Counted from the first letter of the stretch, positions 8,906 through 17,812 are shown. The stretch: 64,000 nt of DNA from an uncultured Altererythrobacter sp. (GCA_947492235.1 CANLLZ010000001.1:1550001-1614000), one strand, 5' to 3'. Notes: generated from the sequence alone by a model not told the origin. Made by a program: numbers and translations.

Positions 8906-9295
8906 ATGCCGCTCCACCTGACCAAGATCGCCTTCGGGGCGCAAAGCTTTGGCGATATCGAGAGCTGGTATGCCAACCGCCGCAGCCCCAATCTCACCAC
9001 GCGTTATCGGCCAACAAGGTGGGAAGAATGCATCGGCGGATCGCTCTACTGGATACACCAGCACGCCATCGTGGCCCGCAGCGAAATCCTCGGCTTTTCC
9101 GAGACCAATACCGGCCGCTGGTCGATCGATCTGGAACCGCGCCTCGTCCGCGTCCAACCCGTGCCCAAGCGCGCGCATCAGGGCTGGCGCTACCTCAAGA
9201 TAGACCCGCCCCGCGATCTGGAAGAGGGCGAGGATATTGGCGACGTGTTGCCCGGCAAGTTGATGGGCAAATTGCAGCGGCTCGGGTTGGTCTGA
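8906..9295 (+). CDS. DUF1489 family protein
   Basis: A 129-residue soluble protein with the DUF1489 pattern: an opening MPLHLTKIAFGAQSFGDIESW, a central GGSLYWIHQHAIVARSEILGF and a late LVRVQPVPKRAHQGWRYL. The family is widespread and nearly confined to Alphaproteobacteria; no function is established. The gene follows the SDR by 32 bp on the same strand and may share its transcript. Length is slightly shorter than the usual 135-145 residues but no domain appears missing. Confidence 0.8.
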   Translation: MPLHLTKIAFGAQSFGDIESWYANRRSPNLTTRYRPTRWEECIGGSLYWIHQHAIVARSEILGFSETNTGRWSIDLEPRLVRVQPVPKRAHQGWRYLKIDPPRDLEEGEDIGDVLPGKLMGKLQRLGLV

Positions 9296-9351
9296 AACGG
9301 CGCTGGTAACCGAACGCTAAGCTGACACTCACCCCGGAGTCGTGATGAAGT

Positions 9352-9822
9352 TTATGCCACCCCCTTTCGCTGGCGCTGGCGGATAGGGCCGACTTTGGCA
9401 GCGGAGCGGCCAAGCAGCCGCAAAAGCCCGGAATTGTCAGGTTTGCGGCGGATAGCGACCATTGTCCCGCGATACAGAACCGGCTGGATAAAACCGGCCT
9501 CGACCTGCAGCGACAGCTCCAAATGTGTCACCTTCCGCCAGTCTGTCTGGGGGAGCGGCAACGGCCCACTGCCCGGCTCGGCCAGAATGGTATCCCAGGC
9601 CCACGCAAAACTGGCGGCCCCTTCCCGCTCGCGCAAGCCATAGGCCCCCGCTCGCGACATCCCCACAGCCCGCGCCGCCGCAGCGACCGAGCCCGTCACA
9701 TAAAGCTGCGCCAGAAACGCACACTGACACCCCGCACTCCACCCATCATGCCGCGCCCGCACCGGCACAGGCCGGAAAAACGGAGGACGGCGGCGGGTTG
9801 TATGGGCGAGTCGCTTCGGCAT
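9352..9822 (-). CDS. Hypothetical protein with HTH-like segment
   Basis: A 156-residue basic protein of unknown function. Residues about 32-60 (FLAQLYVTGSVAAAARAVGMSRA...) look like a helix-turn-helix of the kind found in transposases, terminase small subunits and simple regulators. No other recognisable domain is seen. Proline-rich and arginine-rich ends flank it. GC content matches the core genome, unlike the KAP NTPase gene beside it, so it probably was not brought in with that gene. DNA binding is an inference from the HTH-like segment only. Confidence 0.6.
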   Translation of the reverse strand: MPKRLAHTTRRRPPFFRPVPVRARHDGWSAGCQCAFLAQLYVTGSVAAAARAVGMSRAGAYGLREREGAASFAWAWDTILAEPGSGPLPLPQTDWRKVTHLELSLQVEAGFIQPVLYRGTMVAIRRKPDNSGLLRLLGRSAAKVGPIRQRQRKGVA

Positions 9823-9968
9823 TCACGAGGGTAAAGCGAATTGGCCGCGTGTAGGAAAGTTGTTTTGTGGGTGGGGCATTTGTGAGGGGTAGCAGACCTT
9901 GATAGCAGCTATGTAGCGGCTGCATCTGGGCCGATGAGCTACAGTCCGGTTTTGACGTTACAAAGTGA

Positions 9969-11906
9969 TTAGACGACGTTCAACTCTTCGACGGATTCGA
10001 CGGCAGAAACCTCACCGAAATCATCAGATACTTCGCGGAGCGGCTCCAGATTGCGGGCGATTGCCCCCTTCAATCGCGCCTGTGTAAGGGCGTGCAAATC
10101 TTCAAGTCGAGCGTCCAAGGCCATTTCGACTTCAGAAACCCAAGAAAGTTCTTTGGCAAGTCCGGGCGGGTTCATCTCGTGGCGTGATTTGAGCATTTCG
10201 AGGGCACCCATCTGCAGATGCGGCGCAAGTTCGATCACGCGCTCGGCGAAGACTTTCGGGTCGATAACTGCGAGAACAGGTTCGTCGTGATAAGGTGCGG
10301 AGCGTACCTGATTGACCACTAGGTCGAGAAGCACCTCATCCGGTTCGGTTTCGAGGCGGCCGAGAATTTCCTTCGCGATCTCTGGATAGGTCGCCTCCCG
10401 CACCTCCTTGGCGGCCAAGTTGTAGATCGAGGCAATCTGCTTCCACTCAGCGCTCTCTTCTTCGATCACGCGGTAGCCGAAATGAGATTCATCGCGATCC
10501 CTGTAGTCCTTCACCGGCACCTCGAGATGGCCAGAACCCTTTAGGCGAGCGATATAATCGCGGGCATCCTCGACTACCTCGTCAGCCGTTCTTTCGATGA
10601 GACCCAGCTTGGCGAACCACAGCCGGGCGCCAAAGAGATGCAACAATTCACCCCGTGAGGTAATTTCCATGTTTTCGAAGGCTTGTTCGACCGCCCTAAC
10701 AATCTCATCAGCTTCATCGTCGGTCGCTACATAGACATTGATGGCGCGTTGCCACAGCGGCTGCTCGGCGGGTGGAGTATAGTGGGGGCTCTCGTCGAGG
10801 GCTTTGCTGATCGCGGGCGGATCGATGTCTCCGTGCAAAAGACCAGCGCTTAAGAGTTCTGCCGGAATGACCGTGTCGCCAAAATCAACCAACAAGTAGC
10901 TCGCTTCGATCGCGTCTGCTCTTGTCGGGTCCTTTCCCAAATTCTTTTGCATCAGTCGACCAATCTGTTGAGAGACGAGCAACTCAATGGTTCTTTCGTC
11001 GAGCTTTCTTGATCGGCTCTCGATCGAGAGCGCGGTGATCGCCTGCAGCGCTTTCTCAATAACGCCTTCCTTCGCCCAGTGACGGTCGGCAAAGTGTAGG
11101 GCAAACTTCTCGAAGTCCCACATGGCGTGCTTGAGGAGGCGTAGGTTTCGTGTTCCGGATTGTGCGTGGACCGCGAAAATGGTCTCGCGTTTGGCCTCGA
11201 GAAACTTGCGGACCTTTGAGTTTTTCACAAGCGTCAAGAAGTGTTTGAAGGCTGGCCCGGTTTCCGGTTCCACCGATAGCGTCTGTCCTACCAGCTTTTC
11301 TTTGATGTTATCGTATTTTTCCGCGTCATCGCTCCCTTCATCGAGTTCGCGCAGTCGCTCTTCGTGTGCAATTAAAACGGCCTTCAGTCCGTCGTGCTCA
11401 ACGTATGAGTTGATGAAGCCCAAGAGTTCGCCGATCGGGATGCGGCAGCGCTCGATGTCGTCGAAGACAAGCAACCTTCCCTTGGGGTCGCCGATTTGCC
11501 CCAGATCGAGCTTAGGGACAGTCGATGTAACTGATCCGTCGTCCGTTCCGTCGCCATCCAGATCGATTTTTACAGTTGTTTTGAGAAGGCCCCTTGCGAC
11601 CGCACCGGCAAGCTTCATACCCTTGGAAGAAAGGACCGGATGTAGCTGCCGGTAGAACTCGTCCTCGATCTGTGAGACCTTGGTCAGGCCGTAGAGGCTC
11701 ACATAAAGCGGCTTCACAACGTCGTTATCATCGAGAAAGCTTCGGATGAGATGCGTTTTTCCGGAGCCCCAAGGACCATCGATCAGCACCGCGTAATCGA
11801 GGGAGTTTTTGGGATCTAGGTAGTATCCGAGAAAGCGTTTAACGGCTGCGTTGATCCGCTTTGCGGCGGCAGGGTCGTAAATCATTGAAGTAGTTGGTTC
11901 GTTCAT
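9969..11906 (-). CDS. KAP-family P-loop NTPase
   Basis: A 645-residue P-loop ATPase. Walker A GPWGSGKT is at residues 44-51 and Walker B RLLVFDDIERC at 144-154, both in the form seen in KAP NTPases. The usual KAP transmembrane insertion between them is not evident; instead there is a short DLDGDGTDDG-rich linker. The C-terminal 350 residues are helical and match nothing I recognise. ATG 11906 (MNEPTTSMIYDP) is preferred to the longer reading frame because the extra 27 residues are low-complexity. GC is clearly lower (about 52-54%) than both neighbours, which suggests horizontal acquisition. KAP relatives include the phage-exclusion protein PifA, so defence is a possibility, not a demonstrated role. 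Confidence 0.8.
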   Translation of the reverse strand: MNEPTTSMIYDPAAAKRINAAVKRFLGYYLDPKNSLDYAVLIDGPWGSGKTHLIRSFLDDNDVVKPLYVSLYGLTKVSQIEDEFYRQLHPVLSSKGMKLAGAVARGLLKTTVKIDLDGDGTDDGSVTSTVPKLDLGQIGDPKGRLLVFDDIERCRIPIGELLGFINSYVEHDGLKAVLIAHEERLRELDEGSDDAEKYDNIKEKLVGQTLSVEPETGPAFKHFLTLVKNSKVRKFLEAKRETIFAVHAQSGTRNLRLLKHAMWDFEKFALHFADRHWAKEGVIEKALQAITALSIESRSRKLDERTIELLVSQQIGRLMQKNLGKDPTRADAIEASYLLVDFGDTVIPAELLSAGLLHGDIDPPAISKALDESPHYTPPAEQPLWQRAINVYVATDDEADEIVRAVEQAFENMEITSRGELLHLFGARLWFAKLGLIERTADEVVEDARDYIARLKGSGHLEVPVKDYRDRDESHFGYRVIEEESAEWKQIASIYNLAAKEVREATYPEIAKEILGRLETEPDEVLLDLVVNQVRSAPYHDEPVLAVIDPKVFAERVIELAPHLQMGALEMLKSRHEMNPPGLAKELSWVSEVEMALDARLEDLHALTQARLKGAIARNLEPLREVSDDFGEVSAVESVEELNVV

Positions 11907-12125
11907 GCATAGGATATAGGGAATTTGTCTGCCGAAGTAAGAGCCACTCCGCGCCGTCGAGGCCGTGCTGCATGCCGACCGGCACATGGTCGTTCTTGGC
12001 CAAACCTCTGACTGCTTATCAGCTCAAATTTGATGCGTCCGAGTTTCTGTTCGTGGGGCGCAATGCTGACAAAGGGCCGAACGTCCGCAATCATGATCGA
12101 GGTCGCGCCGATATCCCCACCCCAA
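11907..12125. other. Noncoding gap upstream of the KAP NTPase gene
   Basis: A 219 bp stretch between the KAP NTPase start and the FrnE-like gene. It must hold the NTPase promoter, but I see no convincing -35/-10 pair. Short open segments on the minus strand (one reading VPVGMQHGLDGAEWLLLR) are interrupted by stops and a frame change, so it could contain a decayed gene remnant. I find no tRNA, attachment-site repeat or integrase debris. Confidence 0.35.
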
Positions 12126-12827
12126 TCACCCCGCCGTTTTCTCTGCCACGCGCCTTAGCGCATTGACATACGCCTCGGGCGGCTGGGCGCCGGGGACCAT
12201 GAATTTGTTTGCGATCACCATTGCGGGGACGCCGGTGATGTTTGCGTCCCATGCTTGGCGTTCCTCGGCCCGGACGCGGGCGGCGGTGGCGTCGTCGTTT
12301 AGCGCGGCGAGGGCTTCTTCGCGGGTCAGGCCCACATCGGCGGCGATATCCAGCAGCACATCGCGTTCGCCGATCCGGAGGCGCTGGTTGAAATGCGCCT
12401 TGAACAAAGCGAGCTTCAATTCGGTCTGTTTGGCCGCGCCTTTGTTCTCCAGCGTCCACACCAGCAGCCGATGCGCGGCGAAGGTGTTCCACATCATTGC
12501 GGGCGGTGCGGGGTCTTCGTCGCCCTCGTAATCGAGGCTGACTTTCGCGGTGTCGGCGGCCTGCTTCATCTGGCCCTGCACGCCCTTCGATTCCTCCAGC
12601 GTGCGGCCATATTTGCGGGCAATATGCGCGGTGCGGCCCTCGCCCGTCTCGGCCATGTCGGGGTTCAGCTCGAAGGCGTGCCAGCGGATATCCGCGTCGA
12701 TTTCGCCGTCCAGCTGCTCCAGCGCCTGACTCAGATTGCCCCAGCCGACCAGGCACCACGGGCACATCACGTCGGACCAGATATCGATGGTCATTGTGCG
12801 AGGTACGACGGGGGCTGCTTCGGACAT
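12126..12827 (-). CDS. frnE: FrnE-like DsbA-family oxidoreductase
   Basis: A 233-residue cytosolic thioredoxin-fold protein of the FrnE / 2-hydroxychromene-2-carboxylate isomerase-like DsbA group. The active site CPWC is at residues 22-25 after IDIWSDVMC, and the cis-proline loop is in TGVPAMVIANKFMVPGAQ. It lacks a signal peptide, consistent with FrnE rather than periplasmic DsbA. Such proteins are linked to disulfide handling and oxidative stress. It lies 4 bases downstream of nudC on the minus strand, so these two and the serine hydrolase likely form an operon. Confidence 0.88.
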   Translation of the reverse strand: MSEAAPVVPRTMTIDIWSDVMCPWCLVGWGNLSQALEQLDGEIDADIRWHAFELNPDMAETGEGRTAHIARKYGRTLEESKGVQGQMKQAADTAKVSLDYEGDEDPAPPAMMWNTFAAHRLLVWTLENKGAAKQTELKLALFKAHFNQRLRIGERDVLLDIAADVGLTREEALAALNDDATAARVRAEERQAWDANITGVPAMVIANKFMVPGAQPPEAYVNALRRVAEKTAG

Positions 12828-12831
12828 GCGC

Positions 12832-13743
12832 TTACTCCTGTTCCAGCCACCAATGCATCAGATTGTAGGCGATGGCTTGCGGCGGTGGAGCATTGAACAG
12901 CGCGCCCTCGCCCTTGTCCATGGCGGTCTGCACCTGCTCGCGGGTGAAGAACTGCACGTCCTCCAGCTCGGTTGTGTCGACCGTGATTGCGCCCGGCTCG
13001 GCCACCGCGTGGCAGCCGATCATCAGCTGGCTGGGGAACGGCCAAGGCTGGCTGGCGATGTAGCTGACGTCTTTGACCACGATGCCCGATTCCTCGAACA
13101 CCTCACGGGCAACGCCTTCTTCGATGCTTTCGCCCGGCTCCACGAAGCCTGCGAGCGCCGAATAGGCCTTGTCTGGCCAGCCCTTGCCCCGGCCCAGCAT
13201 CAATTCGCCATCCCGCTCCACCAGCATGATGGTGACGGGGTCAGTGCGCGGGAAATGCTGGGTGCCGCAGCCGCCGGTGTCCGCCGCGCAGTCGCGCTGC
13301 CAGCCGCCCTTGGCGATTTTGGTCGGCTTGCCGCATTGCGCGCAGAAGCGGTGGCGCGCGTGCCAGTTCACGATGCTGCGCGCGCTGCCGTAAATCGCCA
13401 GATCGTGCGAGGAAAGTGCGGTCATCGCCGCCCAGACGCGCGGATTGTTGATCCGTGGGCCGATATCGCCCTGTTCGGGCACGGCGACGAAACATGGTTT
13501 TGCGGGGCCGTCTCCCATGGGGTCAAGGCCAAGGAAAACCAGCTCCGCATCCTCCGGAGCATCCGCCAGCGAGCCCCACAGCAGCCCGCCCGCATCGTCC
13601 ATTTGCGGCATCAACTCGTCCAGCGCGAGCAGACGCGCCTTCCAGTTCATCATCCCGGCAATCGCGTCCGGATCGGCGCGCAGATTATCCGCCCGGTCCA
13701 ACCGTGATCCGGCGAAGGCGATCGGCTTGGTTGGCTTACTCAC
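12832..13743 (-). CDS. nudC: NAD(+) diphosphatase / decapping Nudix hydrolase NudC
   Basis: A Nudix enzyme that cleaves NADH to NMNH and AMP and can remove NAD caps from RNA. It has about 303 residues: an N-terminal domain, a zinc ribbon (FCAQC ... CAADTGGC), the Nudix box GFVEPGESIEEGVAREVFEE and the NudC-specific tag SQPWPFPSQLM. All candidate starts are GTG (13758, 13755, 13743). I chose 13743 because it overlaps the upstream stop as GTGAGTAA, a common coupling arrangement; the longer form adds five residues. Confidence 0.93.
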   Translation of the reverse strand: MSKPTKPIAFAGSRLDRADNLRADPDAIAGMMNWKARLLALDELMPQMDDAGGLLWGSLADAPEDAELVFLGLDPMGDGPAKPCFVAVPEQGDIGPRINNPRVWAAMTALSSHDLAIYGSARSIVNWHARHRFCAQCGKPTKIAKGGWQRDCAADTGGCGTQHFPRTDPVTIMLVERDGELMLGRGKGWPDKAYSALAGFVEPGESIEEGVAREVFEESGIVVKDVSYIASQPWPFPSQLMIGCHAVAEPGAITVDTTELEDVQFFTREQVQTAMDKGEGALFNAPPPQAIAYNLMHWWLEQE

Positions 13744-15076
13744 CGGTCGCAGCACCACCCATCATCGCGGCCATATCGGCGCGCACCAGTTCGGGGAACT
13801 TGTTCTGGATCGGGTAGCTGTCGCTGGGCATGTACTGGGTGTAGAGCTGCGCGCGCAGGCCGCTCTTGAAATCGCAGAACGCGGCGGTTCCGGCCGCCCC
13901 GCCCCAGCCGAACGCACCATCGGTCACGCGGCCACCGGCGCCAAAGCCCTGCCCCTCGATCCATGTGCCCGCGGTCTCGACGGTCGATGGCAGAATGTTG
14001 CGCGTGCCGACCCGCACGGCCAATTCGCCCATGACGCGGGTGCCCTCGATCTTGCCGTAGCCGAGCAACATCCGCAGGAAGCGGTCGTAATCGCGCGGGG
14101 AACTGACGAGGCCCGCCCCGCCAAAGGCGAAGGCCGGCTGATCGAGATAGATCGACGCCGCCGCCGGATCGATCGGCAGCGGGGTGCCGTTGAGGATGCC
14201 GTAATTGGTGGTGAAGCGGCCCACTTCGCTTTCCGGCACCGTGAAGTACGTGCTGGTCATGCCTGCGGGCGTGAAGATGTTGTCTTGCAGAAACGCGCCG
14301 AAATCCTGTCCGCTGGCAACTTCGATCACCCGTCCCAGAAGGTCGAGGCTGACCGAATAGCTCCATTTGGTGCCGGGTTGCAGCACCAGCGGCACCTCCG
14401 CCAGACGGTCGGCAAAATTGGCGAGCCCTTCTACCGGCTTGGCACGGCCGATGCCGGGGATGGGAATTCGGCTGACTTGTCCGGGGACCAGCCCCAGCCG
14501 CTCATACTCGTCCTTGATCGGACCTTTCTGGATGATGCCATAGCCCAGCCCCGCCGTGTGCGTCAGTAACTGGCGAATGGTGATCGGCCGCTCCGCCAGG
14601 ACTACATCGGTGATCGACCCGTCATAGGTCTTCTGCACCATCATATTGGCATAGGCGGGCAGAATGTCGGCCAGCGGCTGATCAAGGCCCAGCTTGCCAT
14701 CGTCGATCAGCATCATGGTCGCCATGCCGGTGACGGGCTTGGTCATGGAATAGATGCGGTAGAGGCTATCAGCATCGGCCATGGCTGGCTGGCCAATCGT
14801 CAGCTTGCCCCCGCCCACGGTTTGCAGCGCATCGGACGTGCCCCAGCCGAATGTCGCCAGCATATTGGCGACTTTGCCTTCGGCGACGTAGCCGGTGACT
14901 TCCTTCGTCACCCCGGGCCACGCCATGGAATGCGCAGCCGCCCCACCGTGGTTATGCGCAAGAGCAGCACGGCCCAGCGGCATCCCGGCGAGCATGGCAC
15001 CTGCACCGGCCATCGCGCCGCCACGCAGCAGTCCGCGGCGGCTGATATTCGCTTCTTCGAAAGTCCGGTAAGCCAT
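13736..15076 (-). CDS. Tat-exported serine hydrolase (beta-lactamase/penicillin-binding fold)
   Basis: A 446-residue class C beta-lactamase-like serine hydrolase. A twin-arginine signal (SRRGLLRGG, residues 12-20, then a hydrophobic Ala/Gly stretch) indicates folded export. The catalytic SxxK is SMTK at 110-113 and a YSV motif sits near residue 245, with HTAGLGYG between. The family includes esterases (EstB-like), D-aminopeptidases and true AmpC; resistance cannot be concluded. It is the first gene of a three-gene minus-strand operon with nudC and frnE. Confidence 0.87.
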   Translation of the reverse strand: MAYRTFEEANISRRGLLRGGAMAGAGAMLAGMPLGRAALAHNHGGAAAHSMAWPGVTKEVTGYVAEGKVANMLATFGWGTSDALQTVGGGKLTIGQPAMADADSLYRIYSMTKPVTGMATMMLIDDGKLGLDQPLADILPAYANMMVQKTYDGSITDVVLAERPITIRQLLTHTAGLGYGIIQKGPIKDEYERLGLVPGQVSRIPIPGIGRAKPVEGLANFADRLAEVPLVLQPGTKWSYSVSLDLLGRVIEVASGQDFGAFLQDNIFTPAGMTSTYFTVPESEVGRFTTNYGILNGTPLPIDPAAASIYLDQPAFAFGGAGLVSSPRDYDRFLRMLLGYGKIEGTRVMGELAVRVGTRNILPSTVETAGTWIEGQGFGAGGRVTDGAFGWGGAAGTAAFCDFKSGLRAQLYTQYMPSDSYPIQNKFPELVRADMAAMMGGAATGE

Positions 15077-15181
15077 GGGTCATCCTCTTTATGAAATTCT
15101 GTTTGACGGGTTCCTGCGGCAAGCGGGATGAACGGTCAATTGCCTCTTGTAAATCGCGGGTGTCATAGCCATATAACACAC

Positions 15182-15406
15182 ATGGGAAACTTAGTCGCTA
15201 TACTGCTGGGCATCATCGTTCTGCCTATCGTCATTCTGGGCACCATTCCGTTCCTCGGCTGGGCCAATTGGCTTGCGCTGCCGCTGATCGCGGCGGGCAT
15301 TGTGGCCGGACAACTCTCCTCCAGCGGCAATGGCGGACGCAATTTCTGCATTGTGGTGGGGATTATCGCTGCTGTCCGCCTGAGCTTGGGCGGCGGCGTC
15401 ATCTGA
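15182..15406 (+). CDS. Small hydrophobic membrane protein
   Basis: A 74-residue protein that is almost entirely membrane-embedded: two or three hydrophobic segments (GNLVAILLGIIVLPIVILGT, LALPLIAAGIVAGQL, FCIVVGIIAAVRLSLGGGVI) separated by a short polar SSSGNGGRN loop. Start ATG 15182 is chosen; an in-frame start at 15128 would add 18 polar residues. No function is recognised. It stands alone between divergent and convergent neighbours. Confidence 0.6.
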   Translation: MGNLVAILLGIIVLPIVILGTIPFLGWANWLALPLIAAGIVAGQLSSSGNGGRNFCIVVGIIAAVRLSLGGGVI

Positions 15407-15423
15407 TCGCTTAGCGGGCCAGT

Positions 15424-16464
15424 TTATCGGGCCAGCGCTAATCTCGCGGCCTTGGCATACAGAGTAGGCAAGCCTGCTTCGTCCAGCTTGTCGGTGGGCC
15501 ACCACTGGCCCTCGCCATCAGGCCGGCCCCCGGTGCGCTGCGCTACGACATCAAGCTCCAGCGAGGCGTGGGTGAAGGTGTGGCGGACCAGCCCCAGCAC
15601 CTCCCACTCGCCCTCCAGCGGGGCCTCCCCCGAACCGTCGCTCTGCGCGCTCCACCCGTCATCAGGCAGTGAGCGCATTCCGGCCAGCATTCCGCTGCCC
15701 GGCCGCGCCACCAGCCACACAGAACCCTCCCGCTCTATCCAGAAAGCGCGTCCTTTGCGCAGCGGCTTTGCCTTTTTGGGTGGTTTAACGGGCAGCCGCT
15801 CGGGATCCGCCTTGCGGCCTGCGCAATGCTCCGCCAGTGGGCACAGCAGACATTTCGGAGCCTTCACGGTGCACAGACTGCTGCCCAGATCCATCATGGC
15901 CTGCGCGAAATCGCCTGCGCGGGTCTCGGGCGTAATGGCGTCCATGCCCGCGCGGATCGCCTTGCGCGCGCCCGGCAGAGGCTCCTCTATCGCGAACAAC
16001 CGCGCCACCACCCGCTCCACATTGGCATCGACCACCACAGCGCGTCGCCCGAAGGCAATCGCGGCGATCGCGGCGGCGGTGTAGTCGCCCACTCCGGGTA
16101 GCGCGCGCAGGCCCTCCTCGGTATCGGGAAAGCCGCCCAGCTGGGCCACAGCCTTCGCCGCCTTCACCAGATTGCGGGCGCGCGAATAGTAGCCCAGCCC
16201 CGCCCACGCGGCCATCACGTCTTCTTCCGGCGCAGCGGCCAGATCGCTGACGGTTGGCCATGTGCCGGTGAACTTCGCAAAATAGGGTTTCACCGCAGCG
16301 ACCGTCGTCTGCTGCAACATCACTTCGGACAACCACACACGATACGGATCGGGCGCGGGCTGACCGGGCAAGGCTCTCCACGGCAGATCACGCGCATGGC
16401 TGTCATACCAGCGCAGCAGGTCCGCAGATATGTGCGCAGGATCGGGTTTGGCGGTGGCAGTCAC
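15424..16464 (-). CDS. mutY: A/G-specific adenine DNA glycosylase MutY
   Basis: Removes adenine mispaired with 8-oxoguanine. The protein has 346 residues from GTG 16464; no ATG is available in frame close upstream. It shows the helix-hairpin-helix LPGVGDYTAAAIAAIAFG with catalytic Asp further on (VVVDANVERV), and an iron-sulfur loop C-X6-C-X2-C-X5-C (CTVKAPKCLLCPLAEHC). A C-terminal Nudix-like domain (about 235-340) recognises 8-oxoG and includes LVRHTFTHASLEL. The start lies only 14 bases from the divergent DciA-like gene. Confidence 0.94.
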   Translation of the reverse strand: MTATAKPDPAHISADLLRWYDSHARDLPWRALPGQPAPDPYRVWLSEVMLQQTTVAAVKPYFAKFTGTWPTVSDLAAAPEEDVMAAWAGLGYYSRARNLVKAAKAVAQLGGFPDTEEGLRALPGVGDYTAAAIAAIAFGRRAVVVDANVERVVARLFAIEEPLPGARKAIRAGMDAITPETRAGDFAQAMMDLGSSLCTVKAPKCLLCPLAEHCAGRKADPERLPVKPPKKAKPLRKGRAFWIEREGSVWLVARPGSGMLAGMRSLPDDGWSAQSDGSGEAPLEGEWEVLGLVRHTFTHASLELDVVAQRTGGRPDGEGQWWPTDKLDEAGLPTLYAKAARLALAR

Positions 16465-16478
16465 GCCGTGCCTATGGC

Positions 16479-17066
16479 ATGGCTGCCCCCACGATGGAAC
16501 GGGACCAAAATACCAGTGGCAAGAAGCCTGCGAAACGGCCCGCAAAGCCGCGCGGTAAAGCAAAGCCTTACGAGCGCCCGCGGGGCCGCGGGGCAAAAGC
16601 CATCGGCGACCTGACCCCGCAAGTCGGGCGCACAGCATTCCGCCGCTTCGGCTTCGTCCAGTCCAGCATCGTTACCCGCTGGCCGGAGATCGTCGGAGAC
16701 CGGCATGCCGAGGTCAGCTCGCCCGAAGCCATCCGCTTCCCGCCCGGCGAGCGCGCCGAGGGTATCTTGCAACTGGTGGTCCTGCCCGCCCATGCGCCGA
16801 TCATCCAGCACGTCATCCCGGAAATCATCGAGCGGGTGAACCGCTTCTTCGGCTATAACGCCGTGTCGCGGGTGAAAATCCGGCAAGGCAAGGTTCAGCC
16901 ACCTTCCGCCACGGAAAAACCAAAAGCGCCGCCGTCGCTCAAACCCATTCCGATGGAGCTGGGCGACAGCCTGCGCGATGTGGGCGACCCGGAACTGCGC
17001 GCCGTGCTGGAGGGGCTGGCACGCAGCATGGGCAAGAATGATCCTTCGGAGACGGACAAGACATGA
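16479..17066 (+). CDS. DUF721 / DciA-like protein
   Basis: A 195-residue protein with a very basic Lys/Arg/Pro-rich N-terminus (about 10-40) followed by a DUF721 domain (about 45-130: FRRFGFVQSSIVTRWPEIVG ... VLPAHAPIIQHVIPEIIERVNRFFG). DUF721 includes DciA, which loads or assists the DnaB replicative helicase in bacteria lacking DnaC. The alphaproteobacterial role is inferred from that family. The stop overlaps the next gene as ATGA. An internal ATG five codons in could also serve as the start. Confidence 0.82.
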   Translation: MAAPTMERDQNTSGKKPAKRPAKPRGKAKPYERPRGRGAKAIGDLTPQVGRTAFRRFGFVQSSIVTRWPEIVGDRHAEVSSPEAIRFPPGERAEGILQLVVLPAHAPIIQHVIPEIIERVNRFFGYNAVSRVKIRQGKVQPPSATEKPKAPPSLKPIPMELGDSLRDVGDPELRAVLEGLARSMGKNDPSETDKT

Positions 17067-17812
17067 AAATTTCGCGCAAACTCGGCGCTTCCCTGCTGGC
17101 AATCTCGGCCATCGCGATTGTGGGTGCGGGCAAGAACTGGATCACGCAGATCGAGCGCGGAGCGGCGTTTCATACAGTGGGCAGCCCCGACGCCGCGTTG
17201 ACCGTGGCGGATTTCAGCAGCTACACCTGCTCCCATTGCGGCAATTTCGCGCGCACCGGCGGGGAAGTGATGAAGCTGGCCTATGTCGGCCCGGGCAAGA
17301 CCAGAGTCGAAATACGCCATGTCATCCGCAACCCGATAGACCTGACCGCCACACTGGCGGCATGGTGCGGACCGAAGGAGAAATTCCTCGGCAATCACGC
17401 GGCGATCATGTTCGCGCAGGATGACTGGCTGGAAAAGGCCGGAAGCGCCACGCAGAGCCAGCAGCAGCGCTGGGTTTCCGGACCTATCCCGGGCCGGATG
17501 CGGGCCATTGCCAGCGATCTGGGGTTCTACGAAATATTCGAACAGCGCGGCTATGATCGCCCAACGCTCGACCAGTGCCTCGCCGATACCCAGATGATGG
17601 ACACTCTGATCGGCGCGACCATGGCCGATGCGGAAACCTATGGCATTCGCGGCACGCCCAGCTTCGCCATCGACGGAAAGCTGCTCGATGCGACGCATAG
17701 CTGGGAAAGCCTGCAGCCGCAGATTCAGGCGAGTCTCAACGCGCATGACGCAGCCAATGCTGGTCTCGATGCCGAAAGCACCGTTGGCGACAGCGCATTT
17801 TCGCTTGATTGA
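17063..17812 (+). CDS. DsbA-family thiol oxidoreductase, CSHC type
   Basis: A 249-residue exported thioredoxin-fold protein. The N-terminus (KISRKLGASLLAISAIAIVGAG) is a signal peptide or membrane anchor. The redox motif CSHC is at 56-59 after FSSYT, and GTPSFAIDGK holds the cis-Pro loop. It belongs to the Thioredoxin_4 (DsbA/BdbD-like) group. Start ATG overlaps the DciA-like stop by 4 bases. A second, related gene follows, so the two may be a duplicated pair. Confidence 0.88.
   Translation: MKISRKLGASLLAISAIAIVGAGKNWITQIERGAAFHTVGSPDAALTVADFSSYTCSHCGNFARTGGEVMKLAYVGPGKTRVEIRHVIRNPIDLTATLAAWCGPKEKFLGNHAAIMFAQDDWLEKAGSATQSQQQRWVSGPIPGRMRAIASDLGFYEIFEQRGYDRPTLDQCLADTQMMDTLIGATMADAETYGIRGTPSFAIDGKLLDATHSWESLQPQIQASLNAHDAANAGLDAESTVGDSAFSLD

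Noticed and set aside
11907-12125. Possible gene remnant or attachment site beside the KAP gene
   Set aside because: Open segments are broken by stops and a frame change, and no direct repeat or tRNA end is visible, so I only noted it as a gap.
13736-15076. Serine hydrolase as a true beta-lactamase resistance gene
   Set aside because: SxxK and YxV fit many esterases and peptidases of this fold; no evidence for drug resistance.
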